Shown: positions 1 through 11,357, counted from the stretch's first letter. The stretch is DNA of 64,000 bases from Cristatella mucedo (GCA_009760855.2 WPIO01000142.1:50001-114000), one strand, 5' to 3'. Numbers and translations are program-made. The notes: generated by a model from the letters alone, not told the origin.

Positions 1-67
1 ATCGTACATGTATTCTGCCCACTTGCACCTTTATGATTGTTGCCTGACAGGCTTGTAATTTGTATGA

Positions 68-214
68 TTATTGGGTGAGAGCACGCATCGCATCTTGGCC
101 TTCAGCCTCGGTTTTGCTCTGTACTCCTGATGTAGCTGACCTCACTTCCACAATTGTTAAGTTAAAATTTGGCTTTTCGTCTGCTGATTCTGCTGGCTTC
201 TTTTTTGAAGCCAT
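68..214 (-). CDS. 48-codon Lys-rich open frame, possible coding exon
   Basis: I do not recognise this product. The frame runs from an ATG at 214-212 to a TAA at 70-68. The start context is good, with A at -3 and G at +4. The N-terminus begins MASKKKPAESADEK and is Lys/Ala/Glu rich, followed by a more hydrophobic stretch with NLTIVEV. No signal peptide or membrane segment is visible. A possible splice donor (GAA|GTGAGG) follows the residues LTIVE, so the true coding part could be only the first 23 codons of a spliced gene. Composition is soluble-protein-like and unlike the surrounding repeats, but an open frame of this size can occur by chance. Nothing nearby identifies a partner or pathway. 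Confidence 0.25.
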   Translation of the reverse strand: MASKKKPAESADEKPNFNLTIVEVRSATSGVQSKTEAEGQDAMRALTQ

Positions 215-448
215 TTTTCTACTCTACTTCTTTGCAAATAATAATGGAATTAGGACATTTGTAGAGCACTCTGAGAAAACTGACAAATCTCTTTCTAGAC
301 ATTTCACGAATGCTGGAAAAGAAGAATATCAATTGCTATATGGGTAGTATTTACACCCAAATGCAAAAGTCTTGTTCCTCTACTAAAAATGAACGAGCCG
401 GTCAGACGGAGCCGCAAATACGTGTACAGCCAATGGCTCCATTAAACC

Positions 449-550
<102 letters not shown>

Positions 551-680
551 ATTATATGTAATAAAATTAATTTGATAACGCCCTAAAAGAGTCTCTCCAG
601 GTGCTTGTCAAAGCAGCAGGGTTCAAACCCAGGGCCTCAACGGTCAAAGGCAGCGCCCTACCGTACTGGACCTGTGCCAG
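551..680 (-). mobile_element. SINE-B copy (diverged)
   Basis: Read on the minus strand, a tRNA-like head (CCAGTACGGTAGGG, then a B-box-like GGGTTTGAACCC) is followed by the family 3' end resembling GCGCC...AGAG...GGGCG and an A/T-rich tail. It is diverged but has the same order of parts as the clean copy at 14501-14641. Confidence 0.65.
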
Positions 681-682
681 GC

Positions 683-760
683 AGTAAGCTACTTAGTTCC
701 TCATCATTAGCTTACGCCTGGGCCAAACCAGGGTAGCAAGCTGCTTAGGTCCTCATCATT
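683..760 (+). repeat. Short direct duplication, 52-bp period
   Basis: Two copies of a roughly 26-bp segment ending TCCTCATCATT start at about 683 and 735, with about four differences. Confidence 0.7.
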
Positions 761-1292
761 TTTTTTACTACTTAAGTGTTTTCCTTTTTTGCTTTCTTAA
801 CTGAGATTGTGTTTTTCGATCGAACGTGGGTATGCACCACAACGACGTGCACTTTCAGTGAATTCTCCAGCCGTAAGCAAAGGCTCTTCCCTCGTAAATC
901 GTCCTTCGTATGCTTATGCTTGCTGTTACTAGGCAAAGCCTCTAACCAGTAGATGCACTTCCTTTCCAGCATATGAAAAGGACCTACTAGTAAAAGATAA
1001 AGAAATTAAGCAAGGGAGAGAGAGAGAGAGAGGGAGGAAGGGAGATATTTAGTTCCCTTGGGTGCTATGTAAGTGTCTTTCAATCATCACTATTACATGT
1101 GTCATTGTAAGCTTTTTAGATCCTTCATGACTCGCTGTGTCACAGCTGGAGATAGGCTGCATACACACACTCCACTCCTATTAAGGTGATTTGCAGATGC
1201 TCACAGCACGGTCTGACGAGCTGTGTGTGACTGGCACGTTAAAGCTATGGTTTTATCTGGTCAGTCCGAGCCTTTTGAGACTCTTGCTAGCC
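761..1292. other. No gene seen; short (GA)n
   Basis: Unique-looking sequence with an interrupted GA run at about 1015-1043. I see no coding or RNA feature. Confidence 0.6.
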
Positions 1293-1450
1293 ACTGTGTC
1301 TTAGCCCAGGGGTGAGTTACTCGCTCTTCCCAACAGCAATCAAATGATTGAGTCCTTTAGTGGTCGATCCTTTATCGACAGCTGCAGGCGGTGGTGATAG
1401 TCACGGATGCTCTTCTGCCTCTATATAAGCGAAGGCTGTTAAATGAGCTT
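1293..1450 (+). mobile_element. SINE-A copy (subtype 2, diverged)
   Basis: The head contains TCTTAGCCCAGG (A-box region), then a decayed B box (GATTGAGTCC), GGTCGATCCTTTATCG, the GGCGGTGGTGATAG core and the tail GGCTGTTAAAT. The order matches other SINE-A copies. Confidence 0.75.
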
Positions 1451-1630
1451 ACCGTAGGAGGCAGATATACAGTAGCAGACAGTCGGCAGTCACTGCCTGC
1501 TTCTAGCAGACACAACAAAATTTAGCCATCAGAGTGTCCGCGTAGACGTGGAGAAGGCTTACAATGCCGCGAGCTGTGTGAGCCTCTGCTGCTCCAGCCA
1601 CCATCGGTGGCTGGAGTTTGATGCCTCCGA

Positions 1631-1840
1631 TTGATGAGATTTGATGCATCCGATTTGATCCGATCAGATGAGATTTGATGCATCCAGATGAGATTTGATG
1701 AGAGGTGCATCCATATTTTAGATGCATCCATATTGAGAGGTGCATCCATATATCCAGATGAGATTTGATGCATCCAGATGAGATCAGATGAAATTTGATG
1801 CATTCATTTGATCTGATTTGATGCATCAGATGGATGATCC
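1631..1840. repeat. Minisatellite, motif GATGAGATTTGATGCATCCA
   Basis: Irregular tandem array of units built from GATTTGATGCATC and GAGGTGCATCCATAT. The open frames read through it on the minus strand are products of the repeat and not genes. Confidence 0.85.
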
Positions 1841-1970
1841 GTCTGCTTGTCAGGCTGCATGTATACTGGCTAGCAGACACTGGCACAAGAGAGCTACCGA
1901 GATCACGATGACCCTCACAGAGATGTTTAAGTGAGGACGCAGCATTTCAGCAGCTGATAGTGCTCCTATT

Positions 1971-1971
<1 letters not shown>

Positions 1972-2046
<75 letters not shown>
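1972..2046. repeat. (GA)n microsatellite
   Basis: About 37 near-perfect GA units forming a purine/pyrimidine mirror tract. Confidence 0.97.
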
Positions 2047-2049
<3 letters not shown>

Positions 2050-2296
2050 ATTAGTAAGACTTAATTATCTGAAAGCATGAACCTGAACGTGAAAAATAGA
2101 CCTCGTTATGCTAGCAGAGATACGGCTTACTTTCGTGCATGCAGGCGGCAAACAGCATTCGTCCAGCTGAAAGAATTGCGCAGCCGAATGGGCAGCCGCA
2201 CAGTGGCTGCTTGTGAGCAGAACTTGCCTAGCACTTGCAGCCGTGTGTTTCCATCCTCTATCAAAGCGGACAGGGCCTGTCAATAGCTGTCCTTAG

Positions 2297-2458
2297 GGCT
2301 GGTCGTGAGAGCCCACAAGGTAATGTGCTCTCGCTTCACAACCCGGGTCATGGCTTTGAGTCCGGCACTGGACGATTCTTTATCGCATACTGTAGGCGGT
2401 GGTGATAGCCGTTAAGGCTCTTCTGCTGCTATGGAAAATGAGGCTGTTAAATCAGCTA
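2297..2458 (+). mobile_element. SINE-A copy (diverged)
   Basis: A-box-like GAGAGCCCACAAGG, B-box-like TGGCTTTGAGTCC, GACGATTCTTTATCG, then GGCGGTGGTGATAGCCGTT, AAGGCTCTTCTGCTGC and tail GAGGCTGTTAAATCAGC. Confidence 0.85.
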
Positions 2459-3824
2459 ATGCATTCTTACTAAACCTAATAACCTAACAAAGGATGAGTC
2501 TTCTTCTCGGGATAACAAGGCAGGATGTGCTTATGACCAGCAGTTTATTACGGCTGCAGTGTCTTTACAAACTCATGCTCTAATGTCGTACCACTGAAAC
2601 AGAGACCGTTTAGGATACTTCTTCGGGTAGCTTGTCCATGTACCGTTGAGGAGGCCGGTCTCTCAACCAGACAAATGTCTAAGCTAGACAGCCTCGAGGG
2701 CAAACAAAGAAGGAGCCGCATCGGTTTTTAGAGCAATCCGTATAGGGCAGCAAAGCCCAGTGACTGTACTGTCGGCAGCTATTCGTCTTGTTCTGATAAT
2801 CATGCCCCACCCATGGAATCTTCTGCCAGAGAGACAGACATGATGAAGAGAACCGATTGACCCCAAGGAACCTACCTCGGGCCCTAGGTAGTCAAATTAG
2901 CAGGTCGGCAGCAGCACCAGCACCAGCACCAACCCCGGGAGAAGCAGCCTGTTGCCTTTGAATAGCATTTACTGGTCCCTCCATCAGCTATGCAGGTTCC
3001 CATTCAACAAATCAGCCGAAATTACTCTACTTTTGTGGGCTACCGGCCACCTAAGGCAATGAGGTTTACAGATGGTTGCTGTCTAGCCAAGCCGGGTTTA
3101 TTGTTCTGCCAGCTGCTACGACCACCATAGCAGCCGGCTCCTGCCCGAAGAAAAACCTGATCAAGATACTTTCTACTTCTCAGCAGGGCTGGCTCTGTGT
3201 GAAGGTAGTCAGCAGGAGCAAACGCCAGCCGCAGTCGGCGGCGGCAGCAGCAGCAGCAGAAGCCACGAGCCTTCGGGCACGAGCCGTCAGCATTGAGGTA
3301 AGAAGCTCCGTGTTCCCTCAGGTCACAGGATTGAGCCGTGAAAGTAGAAAACTATTTATTGCAACGGTGGCGCTGTGCTAAATCAGCCAGGAAATAGCTG
3401 ATATTCATTATTCGAGGTCCCTGAATTATAATGGCTAGGTATTGATTGCACGATAATCTATGGCCAAGGCCATGTAATTGGTAGCCTGTTGGTGTTCTGG
3501 CTGGTGAGCTGAGCGAGGTGCTCTAGGCGGCTGGGCCATCGGAGAGTTGGTGTACGTAGTGGCTGCTGTTGAGTGCCTATACCCTTCCGGTACTGCCAAA
3601 TCGACTCCTCAGCAATATGCGTCAACAAACTCGTCATCTTAAGCTGCGGGCACTCTTCTTCATTGTTGCCTCATTACGATGCCGTCTGAATATCTGCAAG
3701 CATTGGTTGCTGCTGCATCTTCAAGTCAGGTCGTGATTACAAGGCTTCACACTAGTATTCGTCAAGTGTAGGCTGAGACTAGAGCCATGAAGAGCAGCCT
3801 GCCTTCGGCCTAGTTCTGTCCGGA
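2459..3824. other. No gene supported
   Basis: Unique-looking sequence with short CAGCAC and GGC/CAG runs at about 2913-2935 and 3237-3260. Open frames on both strands are short, with no recognisable domain. Confidence 0.55.
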
Positions 3825-3884
3825 CGTGGAGCCATGGCAGCTAAGGCTCGTCTGCCTACATATTAGTGAGGCTGTTAAATCAGC
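3825..3884 (+). mobile_element. SINE-A 3' half (fragment)
   Basis: Only the distal part is recognisable: AAGGCTCGTCTGCC, then GTGAGGCTGTTAAATCAGC. The tRNA-like head is lost or unrecognisable. Confidence 0.55.
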
Positions 3885-4244
3885 AAACCTTTATTTTTAC
3901 CGTTTTTGATCAGCTGTTTTGAAGTTTTGCCTCATATGAAGCTGAGAATAAGAAAGAGTAGGCTGCATGTACACTAAGCTGCTTTAGCGCTGTTCGTGCA
4001 GGTTTCTTGGTCAACTGCTGACGAGGTAAGAGCAGCAAAAACGGTGTCACGTTACTGTGTCTCCGGCTGCAGCAGCGCTGGTGGAGTCTCACGGAGACAC
4101 GAAGACGCGAGCAGGCTAACGTGAGAGGTGAACGAGACCCCCTTTATTCCTCAGCGGGTACATATATGAGCTAGGGGCTGGCTGACTCACCACAGATAAG
4201 GAAGTGCATCCGTGGTGAGCCACCGTGGTGGACCACAAGCCCAC

Positions 4245-4328
4245 ATCAAAGGCCGCACCGAGCCAACCACCCAAACACCCACCCAAATCAAAGGCAGCAC
4301 TGAGCCAGCCAACCGCCCAACCACCCGC
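4245..4328 (+). repeat. Two-unit 42-bp tandem repeat
   Basis: ATCAAAGGC at 4245 and 4287 starts two similar C-rich units (GCCAACCACCCAA / GCCAACCGCCCAA). Open frames here on both strands come from the repeat. Confidence 0.75.
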
Positions 4329-4391
4329 CGGGAGCAAGGTGGGGGCACCACACACCAGTGGCCGAGAAGCAACAGGCACACACAACATCGG

Positions 4392-4568
4392 TGAGCCGTA
4401 ATGGCTCACAGGTAAGGCGGTTGCTTTTCACGACCTCGGCCCCGAGGTCGTGGGTTCGAATCTTGTGGTGAGCGATCCTTTATCGCCACTGCAAGCGGTG
4501 GTAAATAGTCGTAAAGGCTCTTCTGTCGGTATACAAAGAGAGGCTGCTAAATCAGCTAGCATTTTTTA
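4392..4568 (+). mobile_element. SINE-A copy, nearly complete
   Basis: tRNA-derived SINE. The A box is TGGCTCACAGG (about 4402-4412) and the B box is GGTTCGAATC (4453-4462), the internal pol III promoter. Between them is the inverted repeat CACGACCTCGG / CCGAGGTCGTG. A CGATCCTTTATCGCC block, GCAAGCGGTGG, AAGGCTCTTCTGTC and the tail GAGGCTGCTAAATCAGC follow. A T run ends the element. Confidence 0.92.
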
Positions 4569-4760
4569 AACTCATTTGAGCCAAATTGGCAGATTAATGT
4601 CGTCACTTCACTCTTGCTCCTACATCATCAGCCTGTCCCTGCAGCCTCGGGTTAAGGCTGCATATTTGGTCGTCTGAACTACTGTCAAGAGGTGCCCGAT
4701 TGACCGTGCTGCGCTAGGGAGGAAGAAAGTTCAGAAAGTTCCTGTTAGAGAGCTTTCAAT

Positions 4761-4880
4761 GCGCTTGCTCTTCGCTGCATTAGTCGTGGGCTTGAGTCCT
4801 GAATTTGGTCGATCCTTTCTTGCCAACTGCCAGCATGCTGGTCGTAGTCGGCAAGGCACTTCGGCGCTATGCAAATGAAG
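4761..4880 (+). mobile_element. SINE-A copy (decayed)
   Basis: TTGCTCTTCG, CGTGGGCTTGAGTCC (B box), GGTCGATCC, then GGCAAGGC and GCGCTATGCAAATGAAGC. It ends where the next SINE-A copy begins. Confidence 0.6.
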
Positions 4881-4890
4881 CCGCCGAGTG

Positions 4891-5029
4891 CAGTTGCTTT
4901 TCACGGCCTGGATCCCAAGGTCGTGGGTTCGAATCCTACTGCGGGCGATCCTTTTATCGCTGCTGCAAGCAGTGGCAATAGCAGTAAAGGCTCTCCTGCT
5001 GCTTTACAACAGATGCTGTTAAATCAGTT
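4891..5029 (+). mobile_element. SINE-A copy lacking its A-box end
   Basis: Begins at CAGTTGCTTTTCACGG, so the first roughly 30 nt with the A box are missing. The B box GGTTCGAATCC (about 4927-4937) is intact. The core and tail (GATGCTGTTAAATCAG) follow. It directly abuts the decayed copy upstream. Confidence 0.85.
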
Positions 5030-6135
5030 GGTGTTACTTAGCTTTAACTATGAATTTCTAGCTCTCAGCAAGCTGGCATAGTGGCTCAGCTGCAGCTGAG
5101 CTTCAAAATTATGTTAATTCGTGCTTGGCACATGAATCTTATGCAGAATTTTGCTCTCTGGACCTGCGTGCATGTTGCCTGGCAGTAAGTTCAGCATACA
5201 GCAGCATTTTTGGCAGAAACATCCAGCTGTAAAAGCCTGTATGGAAGAAGCGACTCTGGTTCCTCGAAGCAGCAGCATCGGCATTACCCCATGCCATGTC
5301 ATTAGGCTGCTGCAGCAGCAGCACCCGGGCTATCAATGATGCGAACTTATGCATGGCCATTGCCCATACTGAATTGGCTTTTTTCCAACGAACCCGCGCT
5401 CTGATGTAATCGAACAAGTTGCTGCACTAGGCACTGCGCTTGCAAAACCTAACAACGAAAAGCTGCGCGCCCTGCGATGCCCGGAGCCAATAGTTTGGCT
5501 GCACAAAAGGTGAGCTGACAGAAAGCTGGCCAAGTCGAGAGGTTACTTCTCTAGTTTTTTCTCGTTCGAGAGCATCTGCTGCAGCAGGCAGGCAGGCAGG
5601 CTGCAAGCTCGTGCCGCTTGCAGAGGACTCAAAGCAGCACCGTGCTGTCCTGCGTGCGCGGCACTGCACTTCACAAGTGAGCTGCGTCGGCTTAAAGCTC
5701 GCGATAGCTAAGAAGTGGGCGGCCGGCGATGCGTGGCCAGATTGCTTGTCAGGACCATCGGTTGTCTTAGGTCAGGCAGCCTGCAGCAGCTACCATAGCT
5801 GGGTGGGTACTCTGAGTAGGACTCAGAAGAGCACGGTGGGATCGCAGGTGGACGGCCAGCTGCCAGCGGTGACGAGGGCAGCGAGTTAGAGTGTCTATTG
5901 AAACCAGCCGTTTGAACCAAGCGGGCAGCCCCTACGCACGCATAGCGATGTAGGCAATAGCTACACACTCGCAGATGATTACAACCAGACCAGCGATGCA
6001 GAGTCGCCGCCTCGGTTTGCCACGGATCTGAGGGCTTCGGAGACCCATGTGGTGCACTCGCTCAAGCGAGCCTAGCCAGAATCTCAGAGAGCGTGTGAGT
6101 GTGACATTTGCCGGTTGCCTGGCCGCCACACGGCC
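5030..6135. other. No gene supported
   Basis: CAG/CTG-rich, otherwise unique-looking sequence with several overlapping short open frames on both strands and no recognisable product. Confidence 0.5.
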
Positions 6136-6290
6136 ACAGTCTTCTCTGCCAGAGGCCAGAAGAGCCTTAACGGCTATCGACACACGGCTTTCAGTGGGCA
6201 ACACGGGATCGCTCGACTGAAGGACTCGAAAACTCGACCTGGATCGTGCAAGAAGGAGCCCCCTACTCCTGGGCTAAGACCCAGTGACGA
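6136..6290 (-). mobile_element. SINE-A copy (subtype 2, diverged)
   Basis: On the minus strand: TCTTAGCCCAGGAGTAGG (A-box region), a decayed B box, then GATAGCCGTTAAGGCTCTTC. The true 3' tail is not clear. Confidence 0.65.
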
Positions 6291-6719
6291 ACAAACGCTA
6301 CCAATAGACAAGACTGGAATTGACTAAGCTACTCGTGCAACTTCGATAGGGAATCGCGTGGAGTCACCGTTAATTTTAGTTGGCTGCTTCTATGTTATGC
6401 TTGACCAGACTCGTTTGCCAAGGACCGGACCAAAGGCTACATAGGCTCATTACACGGCTTGCGGGAGGCCTATGTGGAGGCCTATGTGGGCACTCTGTTC
6501 TCTCAGCGAACAGTGGCTGCTTCTTGATGGGTGGCCTCGGCGCTAAAACTGCATCTCCGACATGCAATCTAATCACACTGGCTTGCTTCTTCACTGCTAC
6601 ATCGAATCGTTATTAGGAAACATAAAAAACTAGGAAGAGCAACACCCTAAAGATGTAGCTCTCAATTGTGGCTCTTCTCTGGGGCTCGCTGCTCTCTGTA
6701 GAGCTTCGGGAGCATGCAG

Positions 6720-7333
6720 CCTTGTGTTTGATTCCCTTGCTGCTTAATAATAATAAAAATAATAATAATTCACTTGATAAAGCGCCCTCAGAGAACTTAA
6801 TCTCTCTCTAGGCACTTTACATTTGCTGTAAAATGAAATGCAATAGAATGGTAAGTAAAATCATGCTTGAAAAACAAACGAGATGAATAATATGGTTAGG
6901 GGTGACATGCACAGGGTCAGCATGCAAATGTGGTTAGTGGCAGCGTGCACAGTGTCAGCACGCATAAGCACATCAAGGACGAATCACAGGGACCCACTAA
7001 ATGCTGTCCTAAATAGGTGTGTTTTTAAGTTCTTTTTAAATGTGGTCAGGTCAGGGGATGTTCTGACGCAGGTCGGGAGGGAGTTCCAGGCTGTGGGAGC
7101 ACACTAGCTGCTAGACGGCAGTCAAAAGAGGCTGAGAGACGGTTTTTTGTTAGGCCACCTATTCAGTCAGATTTAATCCATCACTTTTTACATAATTGCA
7201 AAAGCATCTCAGGTTACATGATTACAATTATCTAGTGATGAAGATATTATTGTGCAAATATGTAGGCCAGACTTCTCCCAATGACTTGAAATGCCCAGCT
7301 TGCTGCCACTTCATATTGAATTATGGGGCTGGT
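6720..7333 (+). repeat. 260-bp repeat unit, split by a LINE insertion
   Basis: The left part (6720-6746) and right part (7102-7333) match, in order, one continuous stretch at 11743-12005 with few differences. The left part contains GTTTGATTCCC, resembling a pol III B box, so the unit may itself be an old SINE. I do not recognise the family. Confidence 0.85.
6747..7101 (-). mobile_element. LINE family 1, 3' fragment
   Basis: The minus-strand 3' end has an (ATT)n tail at 6747-6769, the GCGCC hairpin end, the 3' UTR and the last codons of the RT ORF (ending near ...FRTAF). It is 5'-truncated at 7101. It sits inside the repeat unit at 6720-7333. Confidence 0.9.
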
Positions 7334-7581
7334 CAGATATCTGCAGCTCCATGCTCTCTGCCTTTCTTTTCACTAGCTCTTAGTTATTACTTAGAACATA
7401 GCATCAGTCTACTCCAAGTATTTTATGGAAAGTCATAAAAGCGGCTGTAAGCCTTGTTCTTATCATTCGGGCATAGTCTTTGTAAAGTAATCTGTCGGGG
7501 AAGTGTGTGGATGCTGCTACAGCCAGCAGTGTACTAGCTATAGATAAGAAGACCAAGTCGTTTGCTCACAGCTTGGCAGTG

Positions 7582-7691
7582 ACTCAACCATAATCCTCAA
7601 TAAACCATAAACCCATACAACCATAAACCCAAACCAGCACCATGAGACCACATGCCCTGGGTTTACGGTTTATTGAGGATTATGGTTGAGT
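7582..7691. repeat. 34-bp inverted repeat with 42-nt loop
   Basis: The arms 7582-7615 and 7658-7691 are reverse complements with one mismatch. The left arm starts ACTCAACCATAATCC and the right arm ends GGATTATGGTTGAGT. No transposase is nearby. It may be a foldback element or a replication-born inverted duplication. Confidence 0.95.
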
Positions 7692-8599
7692 GAATTTATG
7701 TTTTATGGAGCACGAGTAGCAGTCAGCCGAGAAGGGGCAGTGAGAACGCAGGGAGCAGGAGAGAACGGTCACGTGAGCCATGCTCACTGCGAGAACATAA
7801 ATACACAGCTTCTGTTCTTCGACGTTTCGGTGTTTCTGTACCGTCGCTCGCTTGCTTGCTGTCGGGGCATCAAACTGGAATGATTAGAATCCCCTGCGCT
7901 GCCACAATTTAATCGTGTGCAAGTGTAATTAATGACAAAGTGTAACAACTGCCATTCGTTTTGCTTTATCACACACTATCAAAGAGTGGGACAGGCGCCC
8001 TTGTAAATACAGGTAATACTATCAGGCCAATTACCTGTAAAAAAAATCAGTGTACACTTTGCGGTCTTTACCCAATGGAGCAGCAGCGGGTGGCTGTCTC
8101 ATGATCTCGGCCACAGTATCCTTAGATACCTAGGGGTGGTCGTGTGTGCATGCCCACTGTCCTCAAAAGTGCAATGTCTTTCACGAAAAGGAAGCCCTGC
8201 GCATGTACCTTACAAGCAAGTGGTCAAGTTGTCGTAAAGCGTTCAGCTATTCGAGTCGGCTGGTCGGATCCTCTTGGAGATTTTTTTGCTTCAATCTGTT
8301 AGGAAATCTATTATCGTTGCGGTGAGACCCCTCGATCTGCCATGCTTTTGTGCTCTGCTCGTTTAAGCACTGCTTGTCAATCTCCACCATTGCCACAGCT
8401 GTCACGGTGTGGCATGCTGGTGTGGAGTCGAAGCTCCAGAGAATTTATTGCCAATTTCTTTTCGGTGTTGGTTATTCAAGATCACGCTGCAGAGACATCA
8501 CTGGATGTTGAGCTCAACATGTGCTGTATCTCTATCTCTGCTGCTCTAAGCTGTTCTTGGGCTATCCAAGATTAGAAGCTGTCTCCCACAGTGGCTTGT
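7692..8599. other. No gene supported
   Basis: Unique-looking sequence. A 77-codon open frame at 8342-8575 (+) has no recognisable motif. Confidence 0.5.
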
Positions 8600-9215
8600 A
8601 AAAAATTTAACTAGCTCTTTAGTTCTGTCTCGGCTTGATTATTGTAATTCCCTTTTGGCTGGGCTGCCAAAGAAAGCTGTTACGCCACTACAGCTGACTA
8701 TGAATATGGCTGCAAGGCTGGTCTTCAATTCCCAAGTTTGAGCTCGTGTCACCTCTGCTGAAAGAGCTAGGATGGTTGCCGGTTGAGCAAAGAATACAGA
8801 GCAAAGTTCTTACACTGACCCACAAGGCCCGCCACGGCTTGGCTCCTTTGTACCTAGCTGAACTGCTGCATCAGTTTCAGCCTGTTCGCGCCCTCAGGTC
8901 CTGTGTGGACAATAAATTAGCTGTCCCATTCCTCTGCTTAAAGACAGTTGGCGACAGAAGCTTTAGCTCTGCAGGTCCTAGACTGTGGAGCTCGTTTCCA
9001 CAATTCTTACGAAACGACAACTACTCTCCAACTGCCGACTATGGCACATCTTTTCAGCGGTCCTGAACTGCTACTTCTATGCTACTCGCTACCTCAACTG
9101 CTCTCCTGACTCTGCTATGCTTCCCACTTTCTCTTTGTTGCGTGATACGAAGCCTGTTGGCTACCGAATGCGTACCGAAAGCCGCTTAGGCTGTGAGTGC
9201 GCTATACAAAACTCT
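8600..9215 (+). mobile_element. LINE family 2 relic, RT C-terminal part
   Basis: Fragment of a second L2-like non-LTR retrotransposon. [14 protein letters not shown] is read near 8628-8669, then a stop and frame change at about 8740. LLKELGWLPVEQRI and RLWSSFPQFLRN follow in the frame 8746-9066, the usual order in the C-terminal region of L2/CR1 ORF2. The 3' end is near GCGCTATACAAAAC (about 9199-9212), with no ATT tail visible. RT catalytic motifs are absent because of 5' truncation. Protein sequence clearly differs from family 1. Confidence 0.8.
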
Positions 9216-9547
9216 CCTGCATAACACCCACATGGTCTTTATGACTTTGTGGAGTTACTGATGGAGATGCATTATATTGGGGACATGGGTGGGTGGCAAA
9301 TTGCTTATTTGCAGCAGCCCACCTAATGTGGATGTAAAGGATAGCTGATGTGTCATCTAGAGCACTGACCATCAGAATGATGTTCTGTCTGTGTCAACCT
9401 GTTTCTTAGGCCTCAGACTCGATCGACTGTTTTTCAGCATCCATTTGTGCTGCCAAGCAGTCACAATCGTTTCAAACTCTGCCGAAAGAAGCTAGCCTCC
9501 ATTGTGCCACTTGCAAGGCACCTGAAACTTACCATGCTAGCAAATAT

Positions 9548-9549
<2 letters not shown>

Positions 9550-9624
<75 letters not shown>
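9550..9624. repeat. (GA)n microsatellite
   Basis: About 37 AG units, essentially uninterrupted. Confidence 0.97.
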
Positions 9625-9626
<2 letters not shown>

Positions 9627-10029
9627 CTCACTGAGAGCATAGTTTGCAGTGCAATGCTAGAAGGTAGTGCCTGTTGCCAAAAATGCTACCCTTCTTGGTC
9701 GAGCTGACATGCAGGCATTACTCCCAGCCTCCTACTAATTGAGGAGGCACTTAGCTTTCACTTTCCCTGGCTGGAGTGAGCCCAAGCACATCCAAAAGAA
9801 CGGCATGGCTGCAGCAAAACTCGTCTGCCGTAGCCTGGCTTATGCAGTCGAGTTAGGGAATGGAGAAAGGTAGCTCTGAATTGGTAGTGTCTTACTTGGG
9901 ATTCGTCGGCTTTATCCCCTTGGATGCTGTTGCATAAAGTGCTTCTTTACGGTGGCAGCGTGCAGAGTCTAACTCTTGGCATCTGATGTTAGGGCTCAGT
10001 TCTAACTTTGTCACCACTCACTTTCTTAA
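9625..10029. other. No gene seen
   Basis: No recognisable coding, RNA or repeat feature. Confidence 0.5.
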
Positions 10030-10560
10030 GCGCTTCTCTATCCCGAGAAGATGAAGTCGACGTAACTCACGCGAAGGGTCTCGTCCGCTGAGTTATTTTT
10101 TGCTCCAACTTCGTCAAACGAGATCAATTTCTCAAGAGTCGAAAGAGCAGGCCTTTTACGACACCTAGCCTGGTTTGGGAGTAGTTCTGATTGCTTAGCT
10201 GGACTTATAAAGTGAAAAGACCTAAAAGTGAGTGACACAATCTTGAAGTCGACGCCCTGCTTTTGGTGATGCAACTAAGTGTCGTGCGCATTAAAATGAA
10301 ATCCTAGAATATGCTTGGTGGTTACATCAGCAAGATGGAGAGTTTGAATGGTTAAAAGAATAAGACCTAAAGGAGATCTCCGGGGCACAAAGAGGTACTT
10401 TAAAGGGCTCATCGTTTACCAAGTGGCCGTTGAAGCCATGCTCTGATGAAGCCTACAAAAATATAAATTAACCCTTGTCGCATCGATGATAACTAGGCTA
10501 GAGAATTGACAGGTTCTTTTAGAACTAGCTATCAATACTATCGAATGCTCCGACCATTGG
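10030..10560 (-). mobile_element. LINE family 1 relic, heavily decayed
   Basis: On the minus strand the order of motifs is that of the RT: AFDSID (catalytic Asp block, near 10540), a decayed region matching the GVPQGS block near 10330-10400, then VDFKIVSLTFRSFHF near 10210-10255. Stops and frame changes interrupt all of it. A weak frame at 10732-10917 (TSEEIVAAIQTLKAAT) may be the RT N-terminus of the same relic. Confidence 0.55.
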
Positions 10561-11357
10561 CAGAATCAGCAGAATAAACAGTCTCACATGGGTTTGCTGA
10601 TTAAACAGCTCCCTTTCAGTAGCAGCCGAAGAGCACCTTCTCCAATCACCGGCCTTCAGCACGAAGCAAAAGATTGCTTGCTTCAGGGTTCGCACACATG
10701 TCCTCGATCATGGAGTGAACCGTGACCTTGGTCAATAATACAGGCTACAACTACAAAAGTCATCATTCTGGAAACGTTCTGTTTGAATACGTAGCATCAG
10801 TTCTGTCTCTGCCAAGTGGCTGTCTCGAAATCTAAATAAAACAAAATGAAGCGCTGTTGCAGCTTTGAGAGTTTGAATAGCTGCCACTATTTCTTCGGAC
10901 GTCTTTGATCGTGCCACACAGGGAATATTAGATAAACATTGCTATGAGCGCTGATTTTGACAGAGGCCTCTTTGAAGAATGGACGAACAAAACTGGTGGC
11001 TCAAGACATTTATTATGTTAAGAGCAGTAGGCCTTAATTGTAGGTGAGCTCCCAAACGATGGGCGAAAATGATGCCAATTTTTAAATGGTACGGTATTTA
11101 CTTTTGACATAGAATAATCTACAAACGGTAGAATAGTCTACCAAACTGAGCTGCCCCAGCAACACCTGTCAATCCACATCCAGCCATGCTGGCTTGGGAG
11201 ATTCAAATCCAGGACGGCCGACCGTCTCGTGCCACTCGGTGTAATCACAAGCTAGTTCCTAGAGCCAGGCAAACAAGATTCTTCAAAAAGGCCTCCGACG
11301 AAATTTTAATTGAGTAACTGCGCCTCCGACAGAGTTTTCGCTCAAGCACCGCATTTG

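Noticed and set aside
4392-4480. A functional tRNA gene
   Set aside because: A and B boxes are present, but the arms do not fold as a tRNA, the copies are numerous and each carries the SINE body and tail.
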